Positions 42,047 through 51,490 are shown, counted from the stretch's first letter. The stretch: 64,000 bases of DNA from Paenibacillus cookii (GCF_018333375.1 NZ_BORW01000010.1:62001-126000); one strand, 5' to 3'. Made by a program: numbers and translations. Notes: generated by a model not told the origin, from the sequence alone.

Positions 42047-42862
42047 ATGATTATCAACCACAATATTAACGCAATGAACTCTCATCGTAACCTGGTGTTC
42101 AACAACACCCAACAAGGCAAATCCAGTGAGAAATTGTCTTCCGGTTACCGCATCAACCGTGCTGCCGACGATGCAGCTGGTCTTGCAATTTCCGAAAAAA
42201 TGCGCGCACAAATCAAGTCCTTGAATCAAGGTATGCGTAACGTGCAAGACGGTATCTCTTTGGTGCAAACTGCTGAGGGTGCAATGACCGAAGTATCCGA
42301 TATGTTGGGACGCATGAAGGAATTGGCGACTCAAGCAAGTAACTCTACTTACACGACAAACGACTACACAGCAATGAACCAAGAATATCAGCAATTGAAA
42401 TCCGCAATTGATGATATTGCAACAAAAACGACTTTCAACGGCCAAAAGTTGCTTGACGGCACTGGCTCTGACACTACTGACATTCAGTATGGATCGAACT
42501 CTGGCGACAAAGTGACAATTGACCTGAGTAAAATTAATGTAGCAGCTGCTAACCTTGGTTTGACTGGTGTTGATAGTGCAGCTAACGCTCAAAATGAACT
42601 GAAAAATGTTGATAATGCAATTGAGAAAGTAAACACAGCCCGCGCGACCTTAGGTGCTTATCAAAACCAACTGGATCACGTTTACAATAACATTGGAACA
42701 ACAGCTGAGAATCTTCAAGCTGCTGAATCCCGTGTGCGTGACACAGACATGGCTCAGGAAATGATGAACTACACGAAATTCAATATTCTGCAACAAGCTT
42801 CTACAGCAATGCTGGCACAAGCTAACCAAGCGCCGCAAGGTGTTCTGCAATTGTTGCGTTAA
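42047..42862 (+). CDS. hag: Flagellin Hag
   Basis: A 271-residue filament protein. Conserved D0/D1 ends: MIINHNINAMNSHRN, SSGYRINRAADDAAGLAISE, and C-terminal TDMAQEMMNYTKFNILQQ ... QAPQGVLQLLR. The central D2/D3 part is short. It is a monocistronic unit with sigma-D promoter, CsrA leader and terminator. Lysines of this protein are the expected substrate of FliB encoded downstream. Confidence 0.98.
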   Translation: MIINHNINAMNSHRNLVFNNTQQGKSSEKLSSGYRINRAADDAAGLAISEKMRAQIKSLNQGMRNVQDGISLVQTAEGAMTEVSDMLGRMKELATQASNSTYTTNDYTAMNQEYQQLKSAIDDIATKTTFNGQKLLDGTGSDTTDIQYGSNSGDKVTIDLSKINVAAANLGLTGVDSAANAQNELKNVDNAIEKVNTARATLGAYQNQLDHVYNNIGTTAENLQAAESRVRDTDMAQEMMNYTKFNILQQASTAMLAQANQAPQGVLQLLR

Positions 42863-42879
42863 TCATCTTGTTGGTCCTT

Positions 42880-42911
42880 GAAAAGCCCGCTATTACATAG
42901 CGGGCTTTTCC
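42880..42911 (+). terminator. Terminator after hag
   Basis: AAAAGCCCGCTA pairs with TAGCGGGCTTTT around TTACA. Confidence 0.88.
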
Positions 42912-42922
42912 CATATCAACTC

Positions 42923-42950
42923 TAATAAATATTAAGTGAATATACGATAA
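42923..42950 (+). promoter_or_regulatory. Probable sigma-D promoter of the fliD operon
   Basis: TAAT (42923-42926), 16-nt spacer, TACGATAA (42943-42950). Weaker than the hag site, but spacing to the ribosome site matches the other sigma-D units here. Confidence 0.45.
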
Positions 42951-42986
42951 TAAATATAGAAAAACAAGATTAGGGAGGCTATGAAA

Positions 42987-44795
42987 ATGCCAATGAGAAT
43001 CACGGGTATGGCATCCGGAATGGATATTGACTTGATTGTCAAGCAACTAATGACGGCCGAAAAAATTCCATACACCAAAGTACTTCAGAAGCGGGATTTA
43101 CTTGACTTTAAGATGAATGCGTATCGAGATGTGAACCTGAAGTTAAGTTCCTTCCGGGATAGTTTGCAAACTTTTCGATTAACTAGCAATTTGGCGGGCT
43201 CCAAGTTTACATCATCTGATAATTCCAAAGTTACCGTATCAGGGAGTTCTACCCAAACCGGCTCCCATTCGATCGAGGTTTTGGAGCTGGCGTCGAATGC
43301 CATTAAATCAAGCGGGAGTAGTGTGTCGAGGGTAGGCTTAACCGGTGATGGTCTTCAGGCTACAACAACTATTACTAAGGGCTCCAATGACAGCTTTAGC
43401 ATTTCACTGAACGGTGTAACCAAATCAATTACTTTGGATGAGGGCAGCTATACACCTGATCAATTGCAAGTACAACTACAAAGTAAAATTGATCAGTCAT
43501 TTGGACCTAATCGGATTAAGGCTTCGCTTAATGGAAGTCAATTACAACTTGATGCCATAGGAACGGCAGGTTCTCTTCCCCCAATTACATTATCTGAAGG
43601 TAATGGCGGACTTACTGCTTTAGGATTCAAAGGGGGACAGACTTCGAAAATCAATCTAACGGCGCCACTCAGTGAAATAGCGAAACAATTTAATACGAAT
43701 CTAATTGTTCCGAACGGAACGGGGACTGACAGCTTCAAAATCAATGGCGTTGAAATTACCTATTCAGGTAGTGATAGTCTGCAAAGCATCATAAATAAGG
43801 TGAACCAATCGGCTGCAGGCGTGAACATGTCTTATGATGGCGTATCGGACAGGTTTACATTTACGACTAAATCTACTGGGGCTGCATCACAGATCAAATT
43901 TGAGAAAGTCTCGGGCAACTTTTTGGACGCAATCGGTGTCGATTTAACAGTGGCGACAGGTAAAGATGCAAAGGTGAAAATTGACGGTGTGGATTCTTAT
44001 AGAGATTCCAATACTTTTACCGTTGATGGAGTAAATTACACCTTACTAGATAAAACTACCTCTCCTGTTACCGTTAAAGCCGACAGAGATATCGATGGAA
44101 TGGTAGATAAAATCAAGAATTTCGTTAACCAGTACAATGAAATAATGGAACTGGTTAACACAAAAATTACTGATAAAAGAGTTAAGGGATACGACCCATT
44201 GACATCTGAGCAAAAGGAGGCAATGAGTGAAAACGACATCAAACTATGGGAAGACAAAGTGAAAACAGGTCTTCTGCATAATGATTCTACGTTGAGCGGT
44301 CTGGTTTCTGCGATGAGGGGAATTGTTATAGCCTCTGTTGATGGCGTGCCTCAAGAATTTAATTCTTTATATAAGATCGGAATTACTACGAGCAAGTTTG
44401 TTCCCGGGGGATATAATCCCAAAGATGCTGGTAAGCTGGTTATTGATGAAAGCCAGTTAAGAAAAGCTCTGGAGCAAGATCCGGATGCCGTGGTAGCCAT
44501 GTTTGATAACTTCTCCGCCGATACAAACTCAAAGGGGATTGCACATCGCCTTTATGAGACTTTGAATACTACAGTGTCGGCAATTAGTCTAAAAGCAGGC
44601 AGAAGTGGTGGAGGACTGATGGATGCATCCACGGAATTAGGCCGACAGTACTCTAGGTTACAGCAGGATGTGGCTGAGTGGGACGCTAGACTTTTGAAAA
44701 AAGAAGATCAATACTACAAAAAGTTTTCGGCTATGGAAAAGGCATTAGAAAATAATAATAGCCAAATGGCCTGGTTGAGTAAACAATTCGGATAA
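42987..44795 (+). CDS. fliD: Flagellar filament cap protein FliD
   Basis: A 602-residue capping protein: N-terminal RITGMASGMDIDLIVKQLM with the family SGMD motif and C-terminal coiled coil ending near WDARLLKKEDQYYKKFSAME. AGGGAGG (42972-42978) spaces 8 nt to ATG 42987; ATG 42981 is too close. It is the first gene of a run with flaG, fliS, a FliT-like gene and the vWA/IPT gene. Confidence 0.95.
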   Translation: MPMRITGMASGMDIDLIVKQLMTAEKIPYTKVLQKRDLLDFKMNAYRDVNLKLSSFRDSLQTFRLTSNLAGSKFTSSDNSKVTVSGSSTQTGSHSIEVLELASNAIKSSGSSVSRVGLTGDGLQATTTITKGSNDSFSISLNGVTKSITLDEGSYTPDQLQVQLQSKIDQSFGPNRIKASLNGSQLQLDAIGTAGSLPPITLSEGNGGLTALGFKGGQTSKINLTAPLSEIAKQFNTNLIVPNGTGTDSFKINGVEITYSGSDSLQSIINKVNQSAAGVNMSYDGVSDRFTFTTKSTGAASQIKFEKVSGNFLDAIGVDLTVATGKDAKVKIDGVDSYRDSNTFTVDGVNYTLLDKTTSPVTVKADRDIDGMVDKIKNFVNQYNEIMELVNTKITDKRVKGYDPLTSEQKEAMSENDIKLWEDKVKTGLLHNDSTLSGLVSAMRGIVIASVDGVPQEFNSLYKIGITTSKFVPGGYNPKDAGKLVIDESQLRKALEQDPDAVVAMFDNFSADTNSKGIAHRLYETLNTTVSAISLKAGRSGGGLMDASTELGRQYSRLQQDVAEWDARLLKKEDQYYKKFSAMEKALENNNSQMAWLSKQFG

Positions 44796-44815
44796 ATGAT
44801 GAGGGAGGTAGTCAT

Positions 44816-45175
44816 ATGGATGTTTTAAATAGTCCAATACTATCGTCGCTCGGCCCAAAAAAAAGCACCGATGAAGTTTCATTCACTGTGGTTGGTGGCG
44901 AATATTCGGAATTGGCGCAAAAACAAAAGTATGAACGATTATCTGTTTCAGAACAAGCGGTGTTAGACGCGATTAACAAAGTCAATAAGGTACTGGAAGG
45001 TACTCCGCAAAAGTTTGAATACAAAGTTCACGAAAGTACCGGAGAATTGATCGTAAAAGTTATCAACAAGGACAGCAATTTGGTAATCAGGGAGATTCCT
45101 CCAGAAAAAATTCTTGATCTCGTGGAGAAGTTGCAACAGTTGGCTCGGGGAGCATTTATTGATGAGAAGAGGTGA
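44816..45175 (+). CDS. flaG: Flagellar protein FlaG
   Basis: A 119-residue FlaG/YvyC-family protein with the conserved C-terminal domain (FEYKVHESTGELIVKVIN, IREIPPEKILDLVEKL). The family influences filament length in other bacteria. GAGGGAGG precedes ATG 44816. Its stop overlaps the fliS ribosome site. Confidence 0.9.
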   Translation: MDVLNSPILSSLGPKKSTDEVSFTVVGGEYSELAQKQKYERLSVSEQAVLDAINKVNKVLEGTPQKFEYKVHESTGELIVKVINKDSNLVIREIPPEKILDLVEKLQQLARGAFIDEKR

Positions 45176-45183
45176 ATGATCTA

Positions 45184-45552
45184 ATGAATAAGGCACAAAA
45201 CACCTATTTTAATACGCAGGTCAATACTGCTAATCCTGGAGAACTAACTCTGTTGTTATACAGCGGATGCGTCAAATTCCTTCGATTGGCATTAAAGGGC
45301 TTAAAGGATGGCAATTTTGAAGAAAAAAGTACTTACTTGGCCAAGGCTACAAATATTATCGACGAGCTTTTAGTCACTCTTGACATGAAGTACGAGATTT
45401 CTCATTCTCTATCTAGTCTTTATCTGTATATCAAAGAGCTAATCATTAAAGCGGATGTCAGATCACAAGAGGAGCCACTTTTAGAGAGCATTAATTTAAT
45501 GAAAGAACTGAGAGATACTTGGAACGAAGCATTGAAATTGGTGAAATCATGA
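45184..45552 (+). CDS. fliS: Flagellin chaperone FliS
   Basis: A 122-residue helical chaperone of flagellin. NKAQNTYFNTQVNTANPGEL and LLLYSGCVKFLRLA are family motifs. ATG 45184 aligns with the family start; the GTG at 45172 lies in the ribosome site AGAGGTGA. FliS also takes part in the FliW-CsrA-flagellin feedback. Confidence 0.93.
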   Translation: MNKAQNTYFNTQVNTANPGELTLLLYSGCVKFLRLALKGLKDGNFEEKSTYLAKATNIIDELLVTLDMKYEISHSLSSLYLYIKELIIKADVRSQEEPLLESINLMKELRDTWNEALKLVKS

Positions 45553-45908
45553 ATATCTTAACTTTAGCCAGAAGTTTGTATGAATTAACTGAGGAGATGT
45601 CACATTTGTCAACCGATAGGGATGACTTTCTCGAAGAGTTTGAAGCTATTGAATCAAAGAGAAGTCTCGTCAGGAAACAGATCGAAGACTATCAAGCCGA
45701 TCACAATATCATAAGTTGGTCTGATGAAGTTAAATCGATATTTCGTCAGTGTGTTGTTCTGGAGAAGGAAATGTCGGTTCGCTTTACTCTCGAAAAAGAT
45801 CAGGTAGTTTCAATGATGTCAAAGGTAGGAAATGCAAAAAAAGCTCGCCAGATTTATGGCAATGAAAGTCCAATGGAATATGGTGCCTTTATAGATCGAA
45901 GTAACTAA
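45549..45908 (+). CDS. fliT: FliT-like flagellar chaperone
   Basis: A 119-residue helical protein starting at ATG 45549, overlapping the fliS stop by four bases (ATGA). Size, helical content and position match FliT-type chaperones of FliD; sequence similarity is weak by eye, so the name rests on context. Confidence 0.7.
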   Translation: MNILTLARSLYELTEEMSHLSTDRDDFLEEFEAIESKRSLVRKQIEDYQADHNIISWSDEVKSIFRQCVVLEKEMSVRFTLEKDQVVSMMSKVGNAKKARQIYGNESPMEYGAFIDRSN

Positions 45909-45945
45909 CTTATTCTATTGTTTAATATTTTAAGGAGGCATGCAA

Positions 45946-48846
45946 GTGAAAAAGTTTTCGAAGTACCCTGCAATAATTATTGCAATTTTGTTATTAATTA
46001 CGGGATTACCAATTATCCCAACAACAAGTGCTGCAACAGGAGATTACATTAACGTAACACGTACTGTCAATCCTACGACAATCACTGTCAACGATGAAGC
46101 AGAGGTTTCGTTAAATATTCAAGGAACACCGCCGGTTAATGTTGTTAAGCCTAATGATGTCATTTTGATCATTGATAAATCAGGAAGTATGTCGACTGAA
46201 AATAAAATGACAAATGCTAAAGAAGCGGCTAAAGGTTTTATTGATTTAATGGATTTTAAGGTGCATCGTGTAGGAGTCGTAGACTATAGTTCAACTAATA
46301 ATGTTAAGTTGTTTCCACTTGGCACAGATGCGAGTGCAGCAAAAAACTATATTTCGGGGATTACTGCTAATGGGGGCACAGCAACGGGAGCGGCCATAGA
46401 TATGGCAATGACAGAATTGCTTAACGTTCGGGATGAAGCCCAACCCGTTATAGTTTTGATGACGGATGGAGATGCAACGGAACCATCAGGCACTGCATAT
46501 CAATACGCATTACAAAAGGCAAACGAGGCTAAAGAGCAAGGGATCGTGTTCTATACAATTGCTTTATTGAATGCAAATGATAACCCGGATACAAGTAAAC
46601 CGAATTTGCTCCTTAAGGATATGGCAACGACTTCGAATCATCATCATTTTGTATTAGGATCTCAGGGGTTGGCTGAGATATACGCAGCAATCGTTAAAGA
46701 AATTGGCGTTGCAAGTGCATATGATGTAACGGTCACAGACACGGTTGCTCCCAATTTTGAAGTAGTACCGGGTTCCTATGATAATAATATTCCAAAACCA
46801 GAGGTAAATGGAAATACTCTGACTTGGAAGTTCAATGAACTAAAAGATAAGAACCTGACATTTACTTATAAGATTCGTCCTAAAGACAAGAATAAAAACG
46901 GAAACTTTGATGTTGCTGATACAAGCTCTGTAATTACCTATAAGGATTATGCAGGAGCTATGCGCACCAAGAGTATTCCTAATGCTAGACTTCAGGTTAA
47001 GCTACCTGCTCCTGTAATCAAAACGGTTGATCCGGCAACGGGACATCCACAAGGCGGAAATAAGGTTACGATAACAGGTGAAAATTTCGTTCAGGGCGCG
47101 AAGGTTACTTTCGGAAGCACATCCGTAAATGTAAGCTTCATTGATTCTGAACATTTGGAAGTTACAGCCCCAGCAGGAAGTCAAGGAGAAGTAATGATAA
47201 CAGTTACAAATCCGGATAACCAAAAAGCAATCGGTAATTATGCTTATCAAGCTGATCCAGTTATAAGCTCTATTAACCCAGGAACTGGGCCTTTTGAAGG
47301 CGGCAACAATGTTACGATTCAAGGCAATTATTTTATGAAAGGCATTCAAGTACTCTTTGGCGGAAAACCGGCTCAAGTCACTATGAATTTGTCTGCAACG
47401 TATTTAGTAGTTACTGCACCTCCTGCAGACAATGCAGGCCCCGTAGATTTGCAGTTTATCAATCCGGATGGTACTAAGACCGCTGTCCCCAATGGTTACA
47501 CATACCAGGAAAAACTTGTCCCTAAACTTGAAATTACATCCATAGCTCCCGATAAAGGGTCAACTGAAGGTGGGACAACAGTTTATGTTAATGGTAAACT
47601 TATTTCTCCAAAGGTGAGAGTTTTCTTTGGTGAAAAAGAGGCAAATGTAGCAACATATTTTAGCGATAAACAAGTTCAAGTCATTTCTCCATCGAACAGC
47701 TTGGCAGGAGCTGTAGACGTAAAGATAATAAACCCGGACGGTCAAGAAGCCGTACTGCCAAAAGGGTTTACTTATGAGGAACCTCCTAAGTTAAATCCGC
47801 CAACAATTACATCGATTACACCAACAGAAGGCGTTCTTACTGGTGGAAATACAGTTTATATTAATGGTTCTAATTTTGCTAACGGTACTAAAGTCTTTTT
47901 CGGCTCCAATGAAGCTACTGTAAAACTTAATACTTCTGGAAAAACATTAACGGTAACTGCTCCTGCAGGGGTAGCCGACGGTGTTGTAGATGTTAAGGTC
48001 GTGTTACCTGATACTCAGACTGCAACATTGCCATCTGCATATAAGTACTATACACCGCTTCCTGACCCGATAACGTTCACAGCGATCTCTCCAAATACGG
48101 GCTCTATATTAGGCGGAAATGTAGTGTATATCCAAGGTACAAATTTTAAATCAGGGATGACCATTGAATTTAATGGGGTAAGAGGTACAGTAAATAGTAT
48201 AACCAATTCAAACAATGCTACTGTAACGGTACCAGCTTCCTCTGTAGTAGGAACAGTCGATGTCGTTATTACGAACCGTGACGGGGGGACGGCAACGTTG
48301 TCTCAAGCGTATACCTATCAACCAGTTCAACCCCGGATTACGAGTCTAACACCTAATAAAGTTATAAATAATAAAGGTGGTACAGTATACGTTAGTGGAG
48401 AGTACTTTGAGAAAACGATGACACTCACGGTTGGTGGGGTAAACGTCCCAATCGCTTCGTATACTAGTGATAAAGCTTTCAGCTTCAACGCTCCTATACT
48501 TTCGACTGTGGGCGATGTTCCCGTCATACTGACTTTCGCGAATGGCCAGACCGCATCAGGCAACCTGCTTTATGAAGCTCCAGCTCCAGCCCCAGCCCCA
48601 GTTATCACGAGCCTAACCTATACAAGCGGACCTGCTGCCGGCGGAGGCACGAATTATATTTACGCTAAAAATATTACCAAAGACATGGTAGTTTATTTCG
48701 GTACGACAAAGGCAACTGTAACAGGAACTTACAACGGGTATCTACAAGTCAAAATACCGCCTGGAGTAGCTGGCGAGACCGTACAAGTTCAAATTTTTAA
48801 TAATGAAGGAACAGGCAGTAATACCGTGAGCTACACCTATAAGTAA
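45946..48846 (+). CDS. Secreted vWA-domain protein with seven IPT/TIG repeats
   Basis: A 966-residue exported protein: signal peptide (about 1-30, ending TTSAA), a von Willebrand A domain about 65-260 with complete MIDAS (DKSGS at about 76-80, Thr in NGGTATG, Asp in MTDGDAT), a DUF11-like beta domain about 265-350, and seven IPT/TIG Ig-like repeats about 355-966 (each opening like ITSITPTEG...GG..V.I.G..F). No SLH, LPxTG or transmembrane anchor is present. AAGGAGG spaces 8 nt to GTG 45946. It starts 37 nt after fliT with no terminator between, so it is probably in the fliD operon. Likely a metal-dependent adhesin. Confidence 0.85.
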   Translation: MKKFSKYPAIIIAILLLITGLPIIPTTSAATGDYINVTRTVNPTTITVNDEAEVSLNIQGTPPVNVVKPNDVILIIDKSGSMSTENKMTNAKEAAKGFIDLMDFKVHRVGVVDYSSTNNVKLFPLGTDASAAKNYISGITANGGTATGAAIDMAMTELLNVRDEAQPVIVLMTDGDATEPSGTAYQYALQKANEAKEQGIVFYTIALLNANDNPDTSKPNLLLKDMATTSNHHHFVLGSQGLAEIYAAIVKEIGVASAYDVTVTDTVAPNFEVVPGSYDNNIPKPEVNGNTLTWKFNELKDKNLTFTYKIRPKDKNKNGNFDVADTSSVITYKDYAGAMRTKSIPNARLQVKLPAPVIKTVDPATGHPQGGNKVTITGENFVQGAKVTFGSTSVNVSFIDSEHLEVTAPAGSQGEVMITVTNPDNQKAIGNYAYQADPVISSINPGTGPFEGGNNVTIQGNYFMKGIQVLFGGKPAQVTMNLSATYLVVTAPPADNAGPVDLQFINPDGTKTAVPNGYTYQEKLVPKLEITSIAPDKGSTEGGTTVYVNGKLISPKVRVFFGEKEANVATYFSDKQVQVISPSNSLAGAVDVKIINPDGQEAVLPKGFTYEEPPKLNPPTITSITPTEGVLTGGNTVYINGSNFANGTKVFFGSNEATVKLNTSGKTLTVTAPAGVADGVVDVKVVLPDTQTATLPSAYKYYTPLPDPITFTAISPNTGSILGGNVVYIQGTNFKSGMTIEFNGVRGTVNSITNSNNATVTVPASSVVGTVDVVITNRDGGTATLSQAYTYQPVQPRITSLTPNKVINNKGGTVYVSGEYFEKTMTLTVGGVNVPIASYTSDKAFSFNAPILSTVGDVPVILTFANGQTASGNLLYEAPAPAPAPVITSLTYTSGPAAGGGTNYIYAKNITKDMVVYFGTTKATVTGTYNGYLQVKIPPGVAGETVQVQIFNNEGTGSNTVSYTYK

Positions 48847-48849
48847 TAG

Positions 48850-48888
48850 CTTTTTTAAGCAGGGTGTCTATGAGATGCCCTGCTTAAA
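48850..48888 (+). other. Strong hairpin after the vWA/IPT gene
   Basis: TTTAAGCAGGGTGTC pairs with GATGCCCTGCTTAAA around TATGA with wobble pairs. The T-run lies before rather than after it, so it may protect the 3' end rather than terminate classically. Confidence 0.6.
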
Positions 48889-48903
48889 CATTAGAGAAAG
48901 CAA

Positions 48904-48931
48904 TCAACAATTATAGTCGTTTCTGCGATAA
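48904..48931 (+). promoter_or_regulatory. Possible sigma-D promoter of fliB
   Basis: TCAA (48904-48907), 16-nt spacer, TGCGATAA (48924-48931); the start codon follows 45 nt later. Confidence 0.4.
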
Positions 48932-48975
48932 AATGCAGCAATGGAGGTCTGAGTTCTCCTAGAAAGGAATTAAAC

Positions 48976-50181
48976 ATGAAAAAAAAATTTGTCGTTTTAA
49001 AACCTCAATATATGAATCAATTTCAATGTATTGGACCGTCCTGCCCAGATACTTGCTGTGCAGGCTGGAAAATAGATATTGATAAGAGAACTTATAAAAA
49101 TTACCGAAATATTAGAAATAAAGATATTGCAAACAAAGTGTCGGAATTTGTTGTTAGAAACAAGGAAGAGTCGAACGATGAAAAGTATGCATATATTCAG
49201 GCGAAAGAGGGCGCATGTGGATTTCTGAATAATGGATTATGTGATATTCAACTAAATTTTGGGGAAGACTATCTTTCGAAAACTTGTCTAACCTATCCAC
49301 GTGTTTTTAATTTTGTAGATGAACGCGTGGAATTATCCGCCAAATTATCATGTCCGGAGATCGCCAGACTGGCATTATCGAATGAAAAGCCAATGGAATT
49401 TGATTTAGATGAGGAAGTGTTAGATGCAAGGCACCATTATAGTAGGGCATTAAGCACGACCAGTATCTGGCATAATTGCTTTTGGGAAATCAGAACCTTT
49501 GTAATAGACTTGCTTCAAAACAGAGACTTTACGGTCTCTGAGCGAATGATCTTATTAGGCATGTTTTGTGAAAAATTAAATTCAGTAGTTGATTCTGATG
49601 ATAAATCCATTATCCTTAAGGTAATAAGTGACTTTAAAGTAAGAATGCATATGAGTGCTACGAAACAACAACTAAATGAGTTGCCGATGGTCATTCATGT
49701 ACAGATAAAATTATTAATGGAAATGATCTATTTTAGGCAAAGTAATCATGCTAAATTTAACGAATATTCCAAGCAAAGCAATGTTGCATTTTCTATAGAA
49801 ACAATGGATGCAAAAGTTGTTGAGGAATGTTTCGTGAGAGGGTTTGAGAAGTACTATAAACCATTTATTGAAGAACATTCTTATGTTCTGGAAAATTTTT
49901 TGGTAAATCAAGTTTTTGAACGTCTTTTCTTAATCGGAAATCATGTTAATGTTCTGGATGACTATATCTTACTTGTTATTTTATATAGTATTGTAAGGTT
50001 TTATATACAAGGGGTTGCAACATACAATAAGCAGATGTCTCTGGATGAAGCGATTAGCATAATTCAAACATGTGCAAAAGTTATTGAACATAGCCCGGCT
50101 TTTCTTAAAAACCTGAGTGAACATATCAAGAATTCGGAATTCGACACATGGGCACTTTTAATGGTATTAGTTAAGGAATGA
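48976..50181 (+). CDS. fliB: Flagellin lysine-N-methylase FliB
   Basis: A 401-residue protein of the FliB family, which methylates surface lysines of flagellin. The cysteine pattern is diagnostic: CIGPSCPDTCCAGW (about 15-28), CGFLNNGLCDIQ (about 76-87), CLTYPR (about 99) and SCPE (about 119), probably binding an iron-sulfur cluster. AGAAAGGAATT precedes ATG 48976. The gene is strongly AT-rich compared with the window's flanks. Confidence 0.9.
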   Translation: MKKKFVVLKPQYMNQFQCIGPSCPDTCCAGWKIDIDKRTYKNYRNIRNKDIANKVSEFVVRNKEESNDEKYAYIQAKEGACGFLNNGLCDIQLNFGEDYLSKTCLTYPRVFNFVDERVELSAKLSCPEIARLALSNEKPMEFDLDEEVLDARHHYSRALSTTSIWHNCFWEIRTFVIDLLQNRDFTVSERMILLGMFCEKLNSVVDSDDKSIILKVISDFKVRMHMSATKQQLNELPMVIHVQIKLLMEMIYFRQSNHAKFNEYSKQSNVAFSIETMDAKVVEECFVRGFEKYYKPFIEEHSYVLENFLVNQVFERLFLIGNHVNVLDDYILLVILYSIVRFYIQGVATYNKQMSLDEAISIIQTCAKVIEHSPAFLKNLSEHIKNSEFDTWALLMVLVKE

Positions 50182-50331
50182 AGTCAGGTTTTCCTTGTAA
50201 GGCCAAGTATTTGTATTTTAATTCCAATAAACCATTTTCCTTTCCAATTGACAACGAACAAGCCTGAGTGGTATATTCAGGAATGTGGACGAAAGTCACA
50301 CTTTATTTGATGACGAAGGGAATGTTTGTGC

Positions 50332-50529
50332 ATGCAAGGTAAAGTAAAATGGTTTAACGCAGAAAAAGGGTATGGCTTCATCGAAACTGCTGAAGGCGGC
50401 GACGTATTCGTACACTTCTCCGCAATTCAAGCTGAAGGTTTCAAAACTTTGGAAGAAGGTCAAGACGTTGAATTCGACATCGTCGAAGGCGCTCGCGGAC
50501 CTCAAGCTGCTAACGTAATCAAATTATAA
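50332..50529 (+). CDS. cspA: Cold-shock protein
   Basis: A 65-residue OB-fold RNA/DNA chaperone: [18 protein letters not shown] and [10 protein letters not shown] are RNP1 and RNP2. ATG 50332 aligns with the family; GAAGGGA is 11 nt upstream. Monocistronic. Codon choice is again of the highly expressed type. Confidence 0.96.
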   Translation: MQGKVKWFNAEKGYGFIETAEGGDVFVHFSAIQAEGFKTLEEGQDVEFDIVEGARGPQAANVIKL

Positions 50530-50594
50530 TCATCCGGCAAGGCCGACCTACATATACGGTTAGATGGTTAAGTAATTGAAAAGCGATAGCATGA

Positions 50595-50621
50595 AGCCCT
50601 GGAGAAATCCAGGGTTTTTTT
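50595..50621 (+). terminator. Terminator after the cold-shock gene
   Basis: CCCTGGA and TCCAGGG pair around GAAA, followed by seven T. Confidence 0.9.
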
Positions 50622-50750
50622 GTGCTTTCGTTTTTTTGTTTCTCCCCGTTTCGTTTCTGCTTGTTTCGGTAAAACCGAGATCCTGGGCAATGGCAAGCTG
50701 CGAGCTGCATAAGCGCTTACATCCGCGCCGCCGTACACAGAAATGTCTTT

Positions 50751-50779
50751 TTACTTAGCGTTAACAAATGTGATATAAT
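50751..50779 (+). promoter_or_regulatory. Promoter of hpf
   Basis: TTACTT (50751-50756), 17-nt spacer, TATAAT (50774-50779); sigma-A type. No sigma-B or sigma-H element is obvious. Confidence 0.55.
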
Positions 50780-50803
50780 GGAATTGCAAAGGAGGAGTGC
50801 CAT

Positions 50804-51385
50804 ATGAATTTAAGTGTTCGAGGTCAACAGATCGACGTGACTGAAGCTTTGAAGGACTACGTTGACAAGAAGCTCCGCAGACTTGAAAAGTATTTTGATG
50901 CACCCCTTGCCTCAGAAGGATATGTAACGCTAAGTGTCGTTCGAGGTTTGCACACCGTGGAAGTGACGATTCCGCTCCCGGGCATGATGCTTCGTGCCGA
51001 GGACCGCAGCGACGATATGTACGCATCCATTGATGCCGTTGTGGACAAGTTGGAACGTCAAATCCGCAAACACAAAACCAAATTGAACCGCAAACTCCGT
51101 CAGGAGGGCAGCTTGAAGACGTTGTTCGCTGATGAAGCGGCCGTTGCGGGCGCAGCGCCATCCGAGCTTCAGACGGAAGAAGACCATGACGATTTCGAAG
51201 TGGTTCGCATCAAGCGTTTCACGTTCAAACCGATGAATGTGGAAGAGGCCATTTTGCAGATGAACATGGTCGGGCATAATTTCTTTGTGTTTTCCAATGT
51301 AGATACCCAGGAAGTGAGTGTTGTCTACAAGCGCAACGACGGCAAATACGGTTTGATCGAACAAACGGAATCCGATCCGTATTAA
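50804..51385 (+). CDS. hpf: Ribosome hibernation promoting factor (long form)
   Basis: A 193-residue protein: N-terminal ribosome-binding domain (MNLSVRGQQIDVTEALKDYV, KLERQIRKHKTKLNRK) at 1-105 and C-terminal dimerisation domain at about 130-190 (VVRIKRFTFKPMNVEEAILQ, GHNFFVFSN). It joins two 70S ribosomes into an inactive 100S dimer. AAAGGAGGAG precedes ATG 50804. Confidence 0.96.
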   Translation: MNLSVRGQQIDVTEALKDYVDKKLRRLEKYFDAPLASEGYVTLSVVRGLHTVEVTIPLPGMMLRAEDRSDDMYASIDAVVDKLERQIRKHKTKLNRKLRQEGSLKTLFADEAAVAGAAPSELQTEEDHDDFEVVRIKRFTFKPMNVEEAILQMNMVGHNFFVFSNVDTQEVSVVYKRNDGKYGLIEQTESDPY

Positions 51386-51453
51386 GCAGCTTCGGGCTTC
51401 CAGAGGTACATTTTTCAAAATGATGCAAAAATTAAATCCGAATTTATGAAAAA

Positions 51454-51490
51454 AAGAGCTCAACTCCTGCAACGGATTGGGCTCTTCTTA
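51454..51490 (+). terminator. Terminator after hpf
   Basis: AAGAGCTCAA pairs with TTGGGCTCTT (one wobble), followed by a short CTTA tail. Confidence 0.6.

Noticed and set aside
47011..48846. DNA tandem repeat in the vWA/IPT gene
   Set aside because: The repeats are protein-level IPT/TIG domains; the bases have diverged and show no direct repeat array.
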